The notes under the pieces: generated by a model
What the model was told of the DNA's origin: nothing
Database searches by the model: none
What the model saw: the letters and a program-made list of their open reading frames with translations, nothing else
Part shown: piece after piece, positions 7,404-16,092 of the stretch
How positions within the stretch are numbered: the first letter of the stretch is position 1
How the letters are laid out: every line of letters begins with the position of its first letter
NCBI GenBank assembly: GCA_009694185.1
Contig: SHVR01000019.1
Coordinates: 1 to 42,991 of the forward strand
DNA: 42,991 nucleotides
Reading direction: 5' to 3'
Source: Alphaproteobacteria bacterium
GTDB lineage: Bacteria > Pseudomonadota > Alphaproteobacteria > SHVR01
Made by a program: the position numbers and the translations under genes

Positions 7404-9736
7404 CCAAGAACATCGGCAGTGCCCGCCCGCGCGACGATGTCCGGCTGTTGCTCGACGGGCGCGGAACCTATCTCGACGACGTACCGGTGACCGGCGCGCT
7501 GCATGTGGCGTTCCTGCGTTCCCCCCATGCCCATGCCGACATCGCGAAGATCGCCACGGCGGCGGCGGCGGCGCTGCCGGGTGTGGTGCGGGTCGTGACG
7601 GCGAGTGACCTCGCTGCCATCTGCCACGGTTGGGGATCGTCGCAGACCTTCCCGGGCCTGGTCGAGCGACGGCAGACGGCACTGGCGGCGACTCGCGCCG
7701 TCTATCAGGGACAGCCGGTCGCCGCCGTCGCCGCCGAGACGCGCGCCATCGCCGAAGACGGGGTCGAGGCGATCGAGGTCGACTGGCGGCCCTTGCCGGA
7801 GATGGCGGCCCTCGACCACGCCCTCGAGCCGGGTGCCGCGCCGGCCCATGGCGACCTCGCCTCCAACCTCGCCTACAGCGGTACCATCGGCGCCAACATC
7901 GACCCGGCTATTTGGAAAGAGGCGGCGCATGTGCTGGAAGAAAGCTTCATCTTCCACCGAGTCACCGGCGTGCCGCTGGAGACGCGCGGGGTCGTTGCCA
8001 GTTACCTGCCGGCCGACGGCAGCCTAACGGTCTATCAAAGCCACACCGCGCCCCATCAACTGCGCTCGCTCTACGCCATGCATCTCGGCCTCGATGAGGG
8101 GCGTATCCATGTGGTGACGCCGCAAGTGGGCGGTTCGTTCGGCGTGAAGATCCACCTCTACCCCGACGAAATTGCCACTTGCGCCATCGCCCGGCTGATC
8201 GGCCGGCCGGTGAAATTCATTGCCGACCGGCTTGAGTCCTTCACGGCCGACATTCATGCGCGCGAGCAGCGGGTGCGGGCGCGCGTGGCGCTCGGTGCCG
8301 ATGGCCGGTTTCTTGCCTGGCAGGTCGACTGCCTTTTGGGCATGGGCGCCTTCTCGACCCATCCGGGATCGAGCGTGCAGGAGGGCGACGAGACGGTGCG
8401 GCTCGCCGCGACGCCCTACCGGGTCGACGCCTTCGCCGGCAGGGTCGACGTGGCGTTCCAGAATAAGACCATCGTCGGCCAATATCGCGGCGTCGGCCAC
8501 CCGATGGCGAGCGCGGTGACGGAATATATGGTCGACCGGTCCGCCGAGGCGCTCGGGGTCCTGCCAGAGGAATTGCGCCGGCGCAACTATGTCCCCGACG
8601 ACGCCTACCCGACAACAAGTGCGTCCGGGCTGCCACTTGACGCGCTTTCGCATCGCAAGTGCCTCGATGAAATCCTTCGCCTGATGGATATGCCGGCACT
8701 CCGGCTGGCGCAAGCGGCATTCCGCGCCAAGGGCGTCTATCGCGGTATCGGCCTTTCGGCCTTCATCGAGCGCACGGCGACCAACGTGCCGGTGAACGCC
8801 CATGTCCGTAAGGCGACAGCGCAGGACGGGGTGACGCTGCACATCGATCCCTCGGGCTCGGTGCGCGCGGCGATCACCGTGACCGAGCAAGGACAGGGTA
8901 CCCACACCGCAATCGCCCAAGTCATCGCCGACGCCCTCGGCGTGCCGTTTGAACGCGTTACCGTTATATCCGGCGACAGCGCGGCGACCCCTTACGGCTC
9001 CGGCATTCGTGCTTCGCGCGGCGCGCCGGTTGGCGGCGAATTGGCGCTCAAGGCCGGCCGCGCGCTCCGCCGGAATGTGCTGGCGGCGGCGGCAACGCTG
9101 CTGCAGGTGGCACCCGACGATCTGACGCTCGACAATGGCACGATCCTGCGGCGTGGCGGCGGCCGGGGCGTACGCCTGGATGAGCTCGCGGAAGCGGTGC
9201 ATTTCCGGCCACAACTCTTCCAGCATGGCGCGCAGCCAAACCTGTCAGTTGCCATGCATTTCGGCCATGATTGGCCGACGCTGGTTCCCACCAATGGCAT
9301 CCAGGCAAGCTATCTGGAGGTGGACGCGCGCACCGGCATGGTCCGCCTGCTGCACCATTGGGCAGTCGACGATTTCGGTACGCTGATCAACCCTCTGCTA
9401 GCCGCCGAGCAGGTCCGCGGCGGTATCGCCCAGGGGATCGGCCAAGCGCTCTATGAGGAACTGCTTTATTCCGAGGACGGCCAACTCACCAACGCGACGC
9501 TGGCCGACTACCTGCTACCGAAGGCAAGCGACCTTCCCGACATCACGGTTGGCCATGTCGAGACGCCCTGGCCCCACTCGGAGCTCGGCGCTAAGGGCGC
9601 GGGCGAGGCCGGCACCACGGGTGCGCTCGGCGCCGTCCTGACCGCGGTCAACGACGCGCTCCGCCCGCTCGGCGCGAAGATTACCGAAATGCCGATGACC
9701 CCCGAACGAATCCTGCGCGCGCTGGGAAAGATCTAA
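7400..9736 (+). CDS. Molybdenum hydroxylase large subunit (CoxL-like, form II)
   Basis: The catalytic, molybdopterin-binding subunit, 778 residues, normal for the family. The GTG at 7400 overlaps the preceding stop (GTGA) and has GAGG 8 bases upstream. Visible motifs are the N-terminal hammerhead region (DDVRLLLDGRGTYLDDV), the cofactor loop GGSFGVK, the segment QYRGVGHPMAS, and the C-terminal GAKGAGEAGTTGALGA holding the catalytic glutamate. The active-site loop lacks the AYxCSFR signature of true aerobic CO dehydrogenase and is closer to the form II AYRGAGR type, so CO oxidation is unlikely. It probably hydroxylates an N-heterocycle or similar organic substrate. No CoxD/E/F-type maturation genes are in the window. 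Confidence 0.92.
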   Translation: MTKNIGSARPRDDVRLLLDGRGTYLDDVPVTGALHVAFLRSPHAHADIAKIATAAAAALPGVVRVVTASDLAAICHGWGSSQTFPGLVERRQTALAATRAVYQGQPVAAVAAETRAIAEDGVEAIEVDWRPLPEMAALDHALEPGAAPAHGDLASNLAYSGTIGANIDPAIWKEAAHVLEESFIFHRVTGVPLETRGVVASYLPADGSLTVYQSHTAPHQLRSLYAMHLGLDEGRIHVVTPQVGGSFGVKIHLYPDEIATCAIARLIGRPVKFIADRLESFTADIHAREQRVRARVALGADGRFLAWQVDCLLGMGAFSTHPGSSVQEGDETVRLAATPYRVDAFAGRVDVAFQNKTIVGQYRGVGHPMASAVTEYMVDRSAEALGVLPEELRRRNYVPDDAYPTTSASGLPLDALSHRKCLDEILRLMDMPALRLAQAAFRAKGVYRGIGLSAFIERTATNVPVNAHVRKATAQDGVTLHIDPSGSVRAAITVTEQGQGTHTAIAQVIADALGVPFERVTVISGDSAATPYGSGIRASRGAPVGGELALKAGRALRRNVLAAAATLLQVAPDDLTLDNGTILRRGGGRGVRLDELAEAVHFRPQLFQHGAQPNLSVAMHFGHDWPTLVPTNGIQASYLEVDARTGMVRLLHHWAVDDFGTLINPLLAAEQVRGGIAQGIGQALYEELLYSEDGQLTNATLADYLLPKASDLPDITVGHVETPWPHSELGAKGAGEAGTTGALGAVLTAVNDALRPLGAKITEMPMTPERILRALGKI

Positions 9737-9987
9737 TCCGCCGGCTGTGGTGGATATTCTGGGTTCCCCGCCGTTACTTGAATGCGGACATTACCTTCGC
9801 CGACCGGTCGCGCCACAGTGAAAGAATTGCCTCATAGCGCGGCGCCGATGGTACCTTCCCTTACAGCCCATCGCCTAAGTTGGTGTGCGGAACGAGCATC
9901 TCGGCCCGCCGAATACGGAAAGGCTCGGATGTACATGAGGGGATATGCGCGCGGCAGTTTCTCGGCACGGGTTTTAGGGCCAGCGCC
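9737..9987. other. Intergenic gap before the peptide-type transporter genes
   Basis: About 250 bases between the molybdenum hydroxylase and the next ATPase, with no gene, hairpin terminator or repeat that I can support. It is the largest non-coding interval inside the 850-19459 block and the likeliest place for a second promoter. No clear -35/-10 pair was seen. Confidence 0.35.
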
Positions 9988-11046
9988 ATGACCGCCATAT
10001 CAACTGGCGCGACGTCGGCTCATGCGGGCCGGCTGTCCCAAACCGCCGCACCGGTGCTTGAGATCCGCAATCTCTCGACGGTCTTTCCAGGCGCAACGCG
10101 CCCGACCGTCATCGTCGACGATATCTCGCTCACGGTGCGGCGCGGAGAGACCCTGGCCGTCGTCGGTGAGTCGGGTTCAGGCAAGACAATGACGTTCCTC
10201 TCCGCCCTTGGGCTCGTGCCGCACCCGGGCCGGGTGGCGGCCGGCGAAGTGCTCCTCAACGGCACCGACCTTCTCCGGCTGCCGCCCGAGGAATTGCGTC
10301 GCCGGCGCGGCGCCGAAATCGCCATGGTGTTCCAAGACCCCCTGTCGTCGCTCAATCCCGTTTTCACGATCGGCGACCAGATCATCGAGGTGCTGCGCGC
10401 CCATGCGGCGGTCGGCCGGGCGTCGGCCCGCCGACGCGCCATCGAACTCCTGGAACGTGTGCATATCCCAGACCCGCATCGGCGGATTGACGATTATCCC
10501 CACCAGTTTTCCGGCGGCATGCGCCAGCGCGCGCTGATTGCCATGGCGATCGCCCTCGGACCCAAGGTGCTTATTGCCGACGAGCCGACGACAGCACTCG
10601 ACGTAACGGTTCAGGCGCAGGTACTCGAACTGCTCGCCGACCTCAAAGCCGAGTCTGGCATGGGCATGGTACTGATAACCCATGACCTCGGCCTCGTCGC
10701 GCGATACGCCGAGACGGTCGTCGTTCTCTATGCCGGCCGGGCGATGGAGCGTGGCCCTCTCGATGCCATTTTCGAGCGCACCCGCCATCCCTATACGGTG
10801 TCGCTGTTTCGCAGCATTCCACATCTCGATACGCCGGCCGGCACCGATCTCACGCCCATCGAAGGACAACCGCCAAACCCGATTTCGCTGCCACCGGGTT
10901 GCGCCTTCGAGCCCCGCTGCTTCCTGGGCAAGGGCCGGTCGGATTGCGCGACCAGGCGACCTCTCCTCGAGCCGATCGATGGCACGGATCATTTGAGTTG
11001 CTGTTGGCATTGGCGGGAGCTGGCCAGCGGTCGGGCCGGGCCATGA
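9988..11046 (+). CDS. Peptide/nickel-type ABC transporter ATPase, DppD/OppD-like
   Basis: A 352-residue cytoplasmic ATPase. Features in order are Walker A GESGSGKT (about residue 60), Q-loop [11 protein letters not shown], signature [17 protein letters not shown], Walker [14 protein letters not shown]-loop LITHDLG, and the C-terminal oligopeptide-transporter extension with clustered cysteines (GCAFEPRC, later CC). The ATG at 9988 is chosen because the preceding in-frame extension (from 9880) has no family character and AGGG lies about 9 bases before the ATG. It overlaps the partner ATPase by 4 bases. The matching solute-binding protein and permeases lie 5 kb downstream, separated from the ATPases by hydrolase genes. 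Confidence 0.92.
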   Translation: MTAISTGATSAHAGRLSQTAAPVLEIRNLSTVFPGATRPTVIVDDISLTVRRGETLAVVGESGSGKTMTFLSALGLVPHPGRVAAGEVLLNGTDLLRLPPEELRRRRGAEIAMVFQDPLSSLNPVFTIGDQIIEVLRAHAAVGRASARRRAIELLERVHIPDPHRRIDDYPHQFSGGMRQRALIAMAIALGPKVLIADEPTTALDVTVQAQVLELLADLKAESGMGMVLITHDLGLVARYAETVVVLYAGRAMERGPLDAIFERTRHPYTVSLFRSIPHLDTPAGTDLTPIEGQPPNPISLPPGCAFEPRCFLGKGRSDCATRRPLLEPIDGTDHLSCCWHWRELASGRAGP

Positions 11047-12134
11047 AGGCAGCGAGAGACGGCTCGCCCACCGCCCAGCCGCTCCTCGGCGTCGCCAATG
11101 TTTCCAAGACATTCGGTGGCGGCCGTTGGCTGCTCGGCGCCAGAAGGGCAGCCGTGCGGGCTGTCGACGATGTCTCCTTCGAACTTTGGCCGGGCGAAAC
11201 CCTCGGCCTCGTGGGTGAGACAGGCAGCGGCAAGAGTACGCTTGGCCGTCTCGTGCTGCGCCTCGTCGAGCCAACGTCGGGCCACATCACATTTTCCGGT
11301 GAGGAAATCACCGGCCTGAGCGCGGCCGAGGTTCGCCGGCGCCGCGGCGCGTTTCAGATGGTGTTCCAAGATCCGTTCGGCTCGCTCGATCCGCGCATGA
11401 GCGTCGGAGCCCTGATCGCGGAGCCCATGGTCGTCCATGGCGTCTCGCGCGCCCAGATACCAGGGCGTACCGAGGCGATCATGCGGCTCGTCGGGCTCGA
11501 TCCGCGCTCGGCCAACAGCTACCCCCATGAATTCTCCGGCGGACAACGCCAACGGATCGGCATTGCGCGCGCCATGGTGCTGACGCCGAAGCTGCTGGTG
11601 CTCGACGAGCCGGTATCCGCGCTCGACGTCTCGATCCAGGCGCAGATCCTGAACCTGCTCATGGAGATTCAGCAGCGCACCGGCGTCGCCTATCTGTTTA
11701 TCGCCCACGATCTGGCGGTGGTTCGCCATGTGAGCCATCGCGTCGCCGTGATGTATCTCGGCCGTATCGTCGAACTCGCCGACCGGGACCTGCTCTATGG
11801 CAGCCCCCGTCATCCCTATACGGTTTCCCTCCTATCCGCCGTGCCTGTTGCAAACCCCGCCACCGAGAGGGAGCGTCGGCGGATCCCCTTACATGGCGAG
11901 ATCAGTTCGGGAACCGCCATCCCCTCCGGCTGCCGGTTTCACCCGCGCTGCGCGCGCGCGCGACTGATCGCGTCCAGGGGGGCGATACCAACCGGCGATT
12001 ATGGAGCGGAGAAACTGCCCCTGGCGTGCCTCCAGCAGGAGCCGCCACTGGCGCCAATCGAACCGGGACATCGGGCCGCCTGCCACTTCGATAGTGGGAG
12101 CCAAGCCGACATGGTTCCGGGGCCCCTGACTTGA
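11043..12134 (+). CDS. Peptide/nickel-type ABC transporter ATPase, DppF/OppF-like
   Basis: The second ATPase of the importer, 363 residues, coupled to the first by ATGA. It has Walker [11 protein letters not shown]-loop [16 protein letters not shown] (a DppF/OppF hallmark), signature [15 protein letters not shown], Walker [13 protein letters not shown] and the C-terminal oligopeptide domain with cysteines (GCRFHPRC, then C near the end). It should form the heterodimeric motor with the preceding protein. A hydrolase gene follows on the same strand after 88 bases. Confidence 0.93.
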   Translation: MKAARDGSPTAQPLLGVANVSKTFGGGRWLLGARRAAVRAVDDVSFELWPGETLGLVGETGSGKSTLGRLVLRLVEPTSGHITFSGEEITGLSAAEVRRRRGAFQMVFQDPFGSLDPRMSVGALIAEPMVVHGVSRAQIPGRTEAIMRLVGLDPRSANSYPHEFSGGQRQRIGIARAMVLTPKLLVLDEPVSALDVSIQAQILNLLMEIQQRTGVAYLFIAHDLAVVRHVSHRVAVMYLGRIVELADRDLLYGSPRHPYTVSLLSAVPVANPATERERRRIPLHGEISSGTAIPSGCRFHPRCARARLIASRGAIPTGDYGAEKLPLACLQQEPPLAPIEPGHRAACHFDSGSQADMVPGPLT

Positions 12135-12222
12135 GCGCGCAATGCGACCTTGCCTGTTCCGCGGTTCTTATGCGAACTTGTCAACCAAATGTGGTATCGA
12201 CCACGAAGTTCCTTGGAGGCGA

Positions 12223-12879
12223 ATGATGGCTGAGACACGCGAGGCGAACTACCGGGGCGTGTTCGACAACCGCCTGGGGTTCGGCGATCGGCCGGCCGTC
12301 CTGGTGATCGATTTCATCAAAGCCTACACGACGCAAGGGGCCGCCTTTTTCGGCCGGGGCGTGGTCGAAGCGGTCGCCGCGACCGTGCCCCTGCTCCGTG
12401 CCGCAAGGGCGGCAACGGTTCCCATCATCTACACGAAAAACCTGTTTCATCCCTCCGGGATCGATGGCGGCCTGTTCGTCAAGAAGGTGCCGGCACTCCG
12501 AACCCTGGTTGAGGGGGAACCGCTGGCAGAGATCGACCCGCTCATTGCGCCCGCGCCCGAGGATCTCGTTATCGTCAAGAACTACCCGAGCTGTTTTTTC
12601 GGAACGTCGCTGGCGTCGACCCTCGTGGGCTTGGGTGTGGATACGGTGGTTCTGACCGGCTGCTCGACCAGTGGATGCGTGCGCGCGGCGGCCATCGATG
12701 CCATCCAGTATGGTTATCGTGTCATCGTTCCGCGGGAATGCGTCGGCGACCGGCATGATGGTCCGCACGAGGCGAACCTGTTCGACATCAATGCGAAGTA
12801 TGGCGACGTCATCGCCAAGGCCGAGGTGGTCGATTATTTCGCGCGGATCAGGGCCACGCCGCGCCGGGCCGCCGAATGA
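12223..12879 (+). CDS. Isochorismatase-family cysteine amidohydrolase (N-carbamoylsarcosine-amidase-like)
   Basis: A 218-residue cytoplasmic hydrolase. The catalytic triad of this fold is visible: Asp30 in VLVIDF, Lys119 in DLVIVKNYPS, and Cys152 in TGCSTSGCVRAAAIDA, with the preceding cis-peptide region intact. The overall pattern is closest to N-carbamoylsarcosine amidohydrolase and maleamate amidohydrolase (NicF-like), which release ammonia from carbamoyl or amide groups. GGAGG lies 4 bases upstream of the first of two adjacent ATGs. It sits between the transporter ATPases and two amidases, which suggests a deamidation step in the catabolism of the imported compound. Biuret hydrolase belongs to the same superfamily and is an alternative. 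Specificity cannot be read from the sequence. Confidence 0.88.
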   Translation: MMAETREANYRGVFDNRLGFGDRPAVLVIDFIKAYTTQGAAFFGRGVVEAVAATVPLLRAARAATVPIIYTKNLFHPSGIDGGLFVKKVPALRTLVEGEPLAEIDPLIAPAPEDLVIVKNYPSCFFGTSLASTLVGLGVDTVVLTGCSTSGCVRAAAIDAIQYGYRVIVPRECVGDRHDGPHEANLFDINAKYGDVIAKAEVVDYFARIRATPRRAAE

Positions 12880-12949
12880 GGCTCCAACACCGTCGGGTCC
12901 GGATCGCCGAACTTGGCGCCGATGCCCGCCCCGAACCGGGATGAGCGGC

Positions 12950-14350
12950 ATGGCGGATATGGCGCACCCTGCTTCGGCTCTTAAGGCGGCTCGGGTTGCG
13001 CTCGACGCGATCCACAGGTGGAACCCATCCACTAAGGCCATGCTTACCGTGACCGCCGAACACGCGCTCGCGGCCGCCGAGGAAATCGACCGCCGCCAGG
13101 ACAAGGGCGAGTGGTGCGGCTTGCTTGCCGGCATGACCATGTCCATCAAGGACAACATCGACATGGCGGGGGTGGCGACCACCGCCGGTTCGAAGATCCT
13201 GGCCGAGAATGTCGCCAACCGCGATGCCTTTGTCGTCGAGCGTCTGCAACGGGCCGGTGCCGTGGTCGTGGGCAAGGCCAACTTGCATGAATGGGTGTTG
13301 GGGCCAACGAGCCAGAGCACCCATTACGGCCCGGTACGCAATCCCTGGGATACGACTCGTATTCCAGGCGGCTCGAGCGGCGGTTCGGGCGCGTCGTTAG
13401 CGGCCGGCATGTGCGTGGGATCGATCGGCTCCGACACGGGTGGCTCAATTCGAATTCCGGCCGCGTTCTGCGGCGTCGCGGGCTTGCGACCCTCGATCGG
13501 GCGGGTGTCCTGTCGCGGCTCGGTACCGGTGTCGGCGTGGTTCGATACCCTCGGCCCCATGGCGAGACGCGTCGTCGACGTTGCACGCATCTTCACGGTG
13601 ATCGCCGGCCACGACCCCGACGACCCGATCAGCGAAGATCGGCCCGTGCCAAACGTCATGGTGGACATCGATCGGCCGGTCGCCGGGCTCCGACTGGGAG
13701 TCCAACGGCGCTGGTTTTTCGACGATTTGGCGCCGGAGCAGGAGATCGCGCTGGAAACCGCGCTTCGGGTGTTCCGCTCGGCTGGGGTCGAAATTGTCGA
13801 GGTCGATCTGGGAGACGTCGAGAAGAGCCACGAGTTGCTGGCTTTCAAGGTGCTGCTGGCCGACGCGTACAATGTGCACAAGGACCGCCTCGATAGCCGG
13901 CCTGGCGACTTCGGCCGCGACGTATACACCCGCGTCATGCTTGGCCGGGAGGTCAAGGGACACGAATATGCGGCCGCTCTGCGCTGGAACGAATCGTTCA
14001 AGCAGCGCCTGCGGCAGGTCTTTGGCAATGTCGATGCCATCCTGAGCCCGGCGACCCCGTTTGGCGCGCCCTTGGCGGAAGGCGGCCTGCAAGGAGACGC
14101 TTGGTTCGGCACCATCCGCAAGCTCACGCGCTTTACCTTTTGCTGGTCATTCGCGGGCGTTCCGGCGCTATCGGTACCGTGCGGGCACGACCGGGACGGG
14201 ATGCCGCTGGGCATGCAGATCACAGCGCCCTGGTTCGACGAAACAACGGCGCTCAGGCTTGGCCACGCCTATCAAGGTTTGACCACGCACCACGAACGCC
14301 GACCCGCTGCAACGACAGCGGCCGGACCGCCAGGCGGAGGCGGGCCATGA
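12950..14350 (+). CDS. Amidase-signature enzyme (first of two)
   Basis: About 466 residues of the GatA/AtzF/AtzE amidase-signature family. The Ser-cisSer-Lys catalytic machinery is present: Lys in MSIKDNIDMAG, the glycine/serine loop PGGSSGGSGAS, and the nucleophile region GSDTGGSIRIPAAFCG. Several starts are possible (12941, 12950, 12959). The codon at 12941 has its GGG directly abutting, so 12950 with GGGATGAG just upstream is preferred, with low certainty. The end overlaps the second amidase gene by 4 bases. It would hydrolyse a C-N amide bond in the cytoplasm; the substrate is unknown. Confidence 0.88.
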   Translation: MADMAHPASALKAARVALDAIHRWNPSTKAMLTVTAEHALAAAEEIDRRQDKGEWCGLLAGMTMSIKDNIDMAGVATTAGSKILAENVANRDAFVVERLQRAGAVVVGKANLHEWVLGPTSQSTHYGPVRNPWDTTRIPGGSSGGSGASLAAGMCVGSIGSDTGGSIRIPAAFCGVAGLRPSIGRVSCRGSVPVSAWFDTLGPMARRVVDVARIFTVIAGHDPDDPISEDRPVPNVMVDIDRPVAGLRLGVQRRWFFDDLAPEQEIALETALRVFRSAGVEIVEVDLGDVEKSHELLAFKVLLADAYNVHKDRLDSRPGDFGRDVYTRVMLGREVKGHEYAAALRWNESFKQRLRQVFGNVDAILSPATPFGAPLAEGGLQGDAWFGTIRKLTRFTFCWSFAGVPALSVPCGHDRDGMPLGMQITAPWFDETTALRLGHAYQGLTTHHERRPAATTAAGPPGGGGP

Positions 14351-15738
14351 GGGACCCGTCACAGCCGCCGCGATCGATTGCCGATGCGTCGGCGGCACTC
14401 ATGGCCGGCCGGGTGACGTCGGTCGAGCTGGTTGAAAGGACGCTCGCGCGCATCAACGCCGTGGACGACAAGATTCGGTCGTACATCCATGTAGCCCACG
14501 ACCGCGCCCTGGCCGACGCGCGACAGGCAGACGAGGAGATGGCGGCCGGCGCGAGTCGTGGTCCGCTCCATGGCATACCCTTCGCGGTCAAGGACAACTA
14601 CGACGCTGTCGGCATGCCGGCAACGGCCGGATCGGCCCTGCGCCTGGGTCACATGCCCGTTCGCGACGCCGATCTGGTTGCCAAACTGCGGAGCGCTGGC
14701 GCCGTCCTGCTCGGCAAGCTATCGACCTGGGAGTATGGCACCGGCAATGGCGGCGAGTATTTTGACTTGCCCTTTCCACCGGCGCGCAATCCTTGGGATA
14801 TCACCCGGTTCACCGGTGGCTCGAGCACGGGAGCCGGCGCCGCCGTTCCCGCCGGCACGGCCATGTTCGCCATGGGCTCGGACACCACCGGTTCCGTGCG
14901 TCTCCCCGCCGCCGCGTGCGGACTCGTGGGTATCATCGCGACACCGGGCCGGCTCAGCCTCAAGGGGATCCTTCCCAACTGCTATTCGCTTGACGTGCCC
15001 GGCCCATTGACCTGGACCGCCGAAGATGCCGCGATCGTGCTCGACGCGACGATTGATCGGCCCGCATCCCGGCGGCGTGAAATTTCCCTCAGACGAGCCA
15101 CGGGCCTCCCCATCAGGGGGCTACGGATCGGGGTCATGTGTGAGCCACTCGGCCGGTTTCCGGCACCTGACGCGGCGATTGCGACGGCGTTCGAAGCCGG
15201 GCTCAAGGTCTTGGAGGCGGCGGGTGCTTCGCTCCATGACGTCCGACTGCCGCTGCCGGTCTCCGACTGTTTCGACGTCACGCGGGTCCTGGGCCCGGCC
15301 GAATCCGCCTCTATCCACGAGGCGGAATTGCGCGAGCGACCGCAGGACATGGGTTTTGCGCTGCGTGACAAGCTGATGGCGGGTTCGCTCGTCCGCGCTG
15401 TCGACTATATCGCGGCCCAGCGTCAACGCCTGGTCATCGCGAACGCCATCGACGCGCTTATCCGCGACCATGATGCGATCGTCACCTGGGGATCGCTCCA
15501 CGTCGCCCCACGCCTCGGAGTCGAGCCCGAGATGACGGCATTCACGGTTGAAACGATGTTGACGCCGTTTAACCTTTCGGCGCATCCCGCGTTGGTGCAA
15601 TGCACCGGGTTCTCGCCGGACGGCCTGCCGCTCAACTGGCAGATCGTTGCCAATCGGGGCGACGAGGCGATGGTGCTCCGCATGGCCGCGGCCTATGAAC
15701 GCGACACGCCCTGGCGGGACCACCGCCCCGTCTTGTGA
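14347..15738 (+). CDS. Amidase-signature enzyme (second, AtzE-like)
   Basis: 463 residues, again with the complete catalytic set: Lys in FAVKDNYDAVG, GGSSTGAGAA, and GSDTTGSVRLPAAACG. It is translationally coupled to the first amidase (ATGA). It is only distantly similar to that neighbour, so the pair is not a recent duplication. The next gene encodes a small protein like AtzG, the partner of 1-carboxybiuret hydrolase AtzE. That makes an AtzE-like, two-subunit amidase the best reading. GatA of the tRNA amidotransferase is less likely because gatB and a true gatC are absent. Confidence 0.87.
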   Translation: MRDPSQPPRSIADASAALMAGRVTSVELVERTLARINAVDDKIRSYIHVAHDRALADARQADEEMAAGASRGPLHGIPFAVKDNYDAVGMPATAGSALRLGHMPVRDADLVAKLRSAGAVLLGKLSTWEYGTGNGGEYFDLPFPPARNPWDITRFTGGSSTGAGAAVPAGTAMFAMGSDTTGSVRLPAAACGLVGIIATPGRLSLKGILPNCYSLDVPGPLTWTAEDAAIVLDATIDRPASRRREISLRRATGLPIRGLRIGVMCEPLGRFPAPDAAIATAFEAGLKVLEAAGASLHDVRLPLPVSDCFDVTRVLGPAESASIHEAELRERPQDMGFALRDKLMAGSLVRAVDYIAAQRQRLVIANAIDALIRDHDAIVTWGSLHVAPRLGVEPEMTAFTVETMLTPFNLSAHPALVQCTGFSPDGLPLNWQIVANRGDEAMVLRMAAAYERDTPWRDHRPVL

Positions 15739-15756
15739 TCGAGCAGGAGACAGCGA

Positions 15757-15975
15757 ATGACCGACACGAGTGCGCCAACCCGCCAGGAGATCGAACGTTG
15801 GGCACGACGCCACGGCATCGAGAAGCTGCACCCCGAACATCTCGACCGCATGTCGGAACTCGCGGTCTATGTGGCCGATCTCGGGCGCTCGCTCCGGCGC
15901 GTGGCATCGAAGGACGATCGACCGGCGGCTATCTTTCGCCCACTCGATGGCCGACACGGCCAGGATGGACATTGA
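15757..15975 (+). CDS. Small amidase partner, AtzG/DUF4089-like
   Basis: A 72-residue protein starting 18 bases after the amidase, with GGAGA 7 bases upstream of the ATG. The body is predicted to be helical: LHPEHLDRMSELAVYVADLG, then a basic helix, followed by the short PAAIFRPLDG motif near the C-terminus. DUF4089/AtzG-type and GatC-like accessory subunits have this layout: a short helical bundle and an extended tail ending in a P.F.P motif that wraps around the amidase. Family assignment is by pattern and context only. If correct, it stabilises or completes the active site of the second amidase. The last residues (GRHGQDGH) are low-complexity. Confidence 0.65.
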   Translation: MTDTSAPTRQEIERWARRHGIEKLHPEHLDRMSELAVYVADLGRSLRRVASKDDRPAAIFRPLDGRHGQDGH

Positions 15976-16057
15976 CGTTGGTGCCAACGGACTGCACCCT
16001 TGCGTCGAGAGGGTCATCGGGAGCGTCGCTTGGGGAAATCGCGTCGCGTCACCGATC

Positions 16058-16083
16058 CGGGAATAACAGGCGGGAATAACAGG
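16058..16083 (+). repeat. Perfect 13-bp tandem duplication before the solute-binding protein
   Basis: The sequence CGGGAATAACAGG occurs twice without a gap (16058-16070 and 16071-16083), ending at the Shine-Dalgarno AGGGAGG of the next gene. It lies entirely in the leader of the solute-binding protein gene. It could be a recent slippage duplication or tune translation initiation. Confidence 0.85.
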
Positions 16084-16092
16084 GAGGTCGTC

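Noticed and set aside
6064..9736. Aerobic carbon-monoxide dehydrogenase operon
   Set aside because: The large subunit lacks the AYxCSFR active-site motif and no maturation genes are present.
12950..15975. GatCAB tRNA amidotransferase operon
   Set aside because: There are two GatA-like amidases but no gatB, and the small protein resembles AtzG more than GatC in context.
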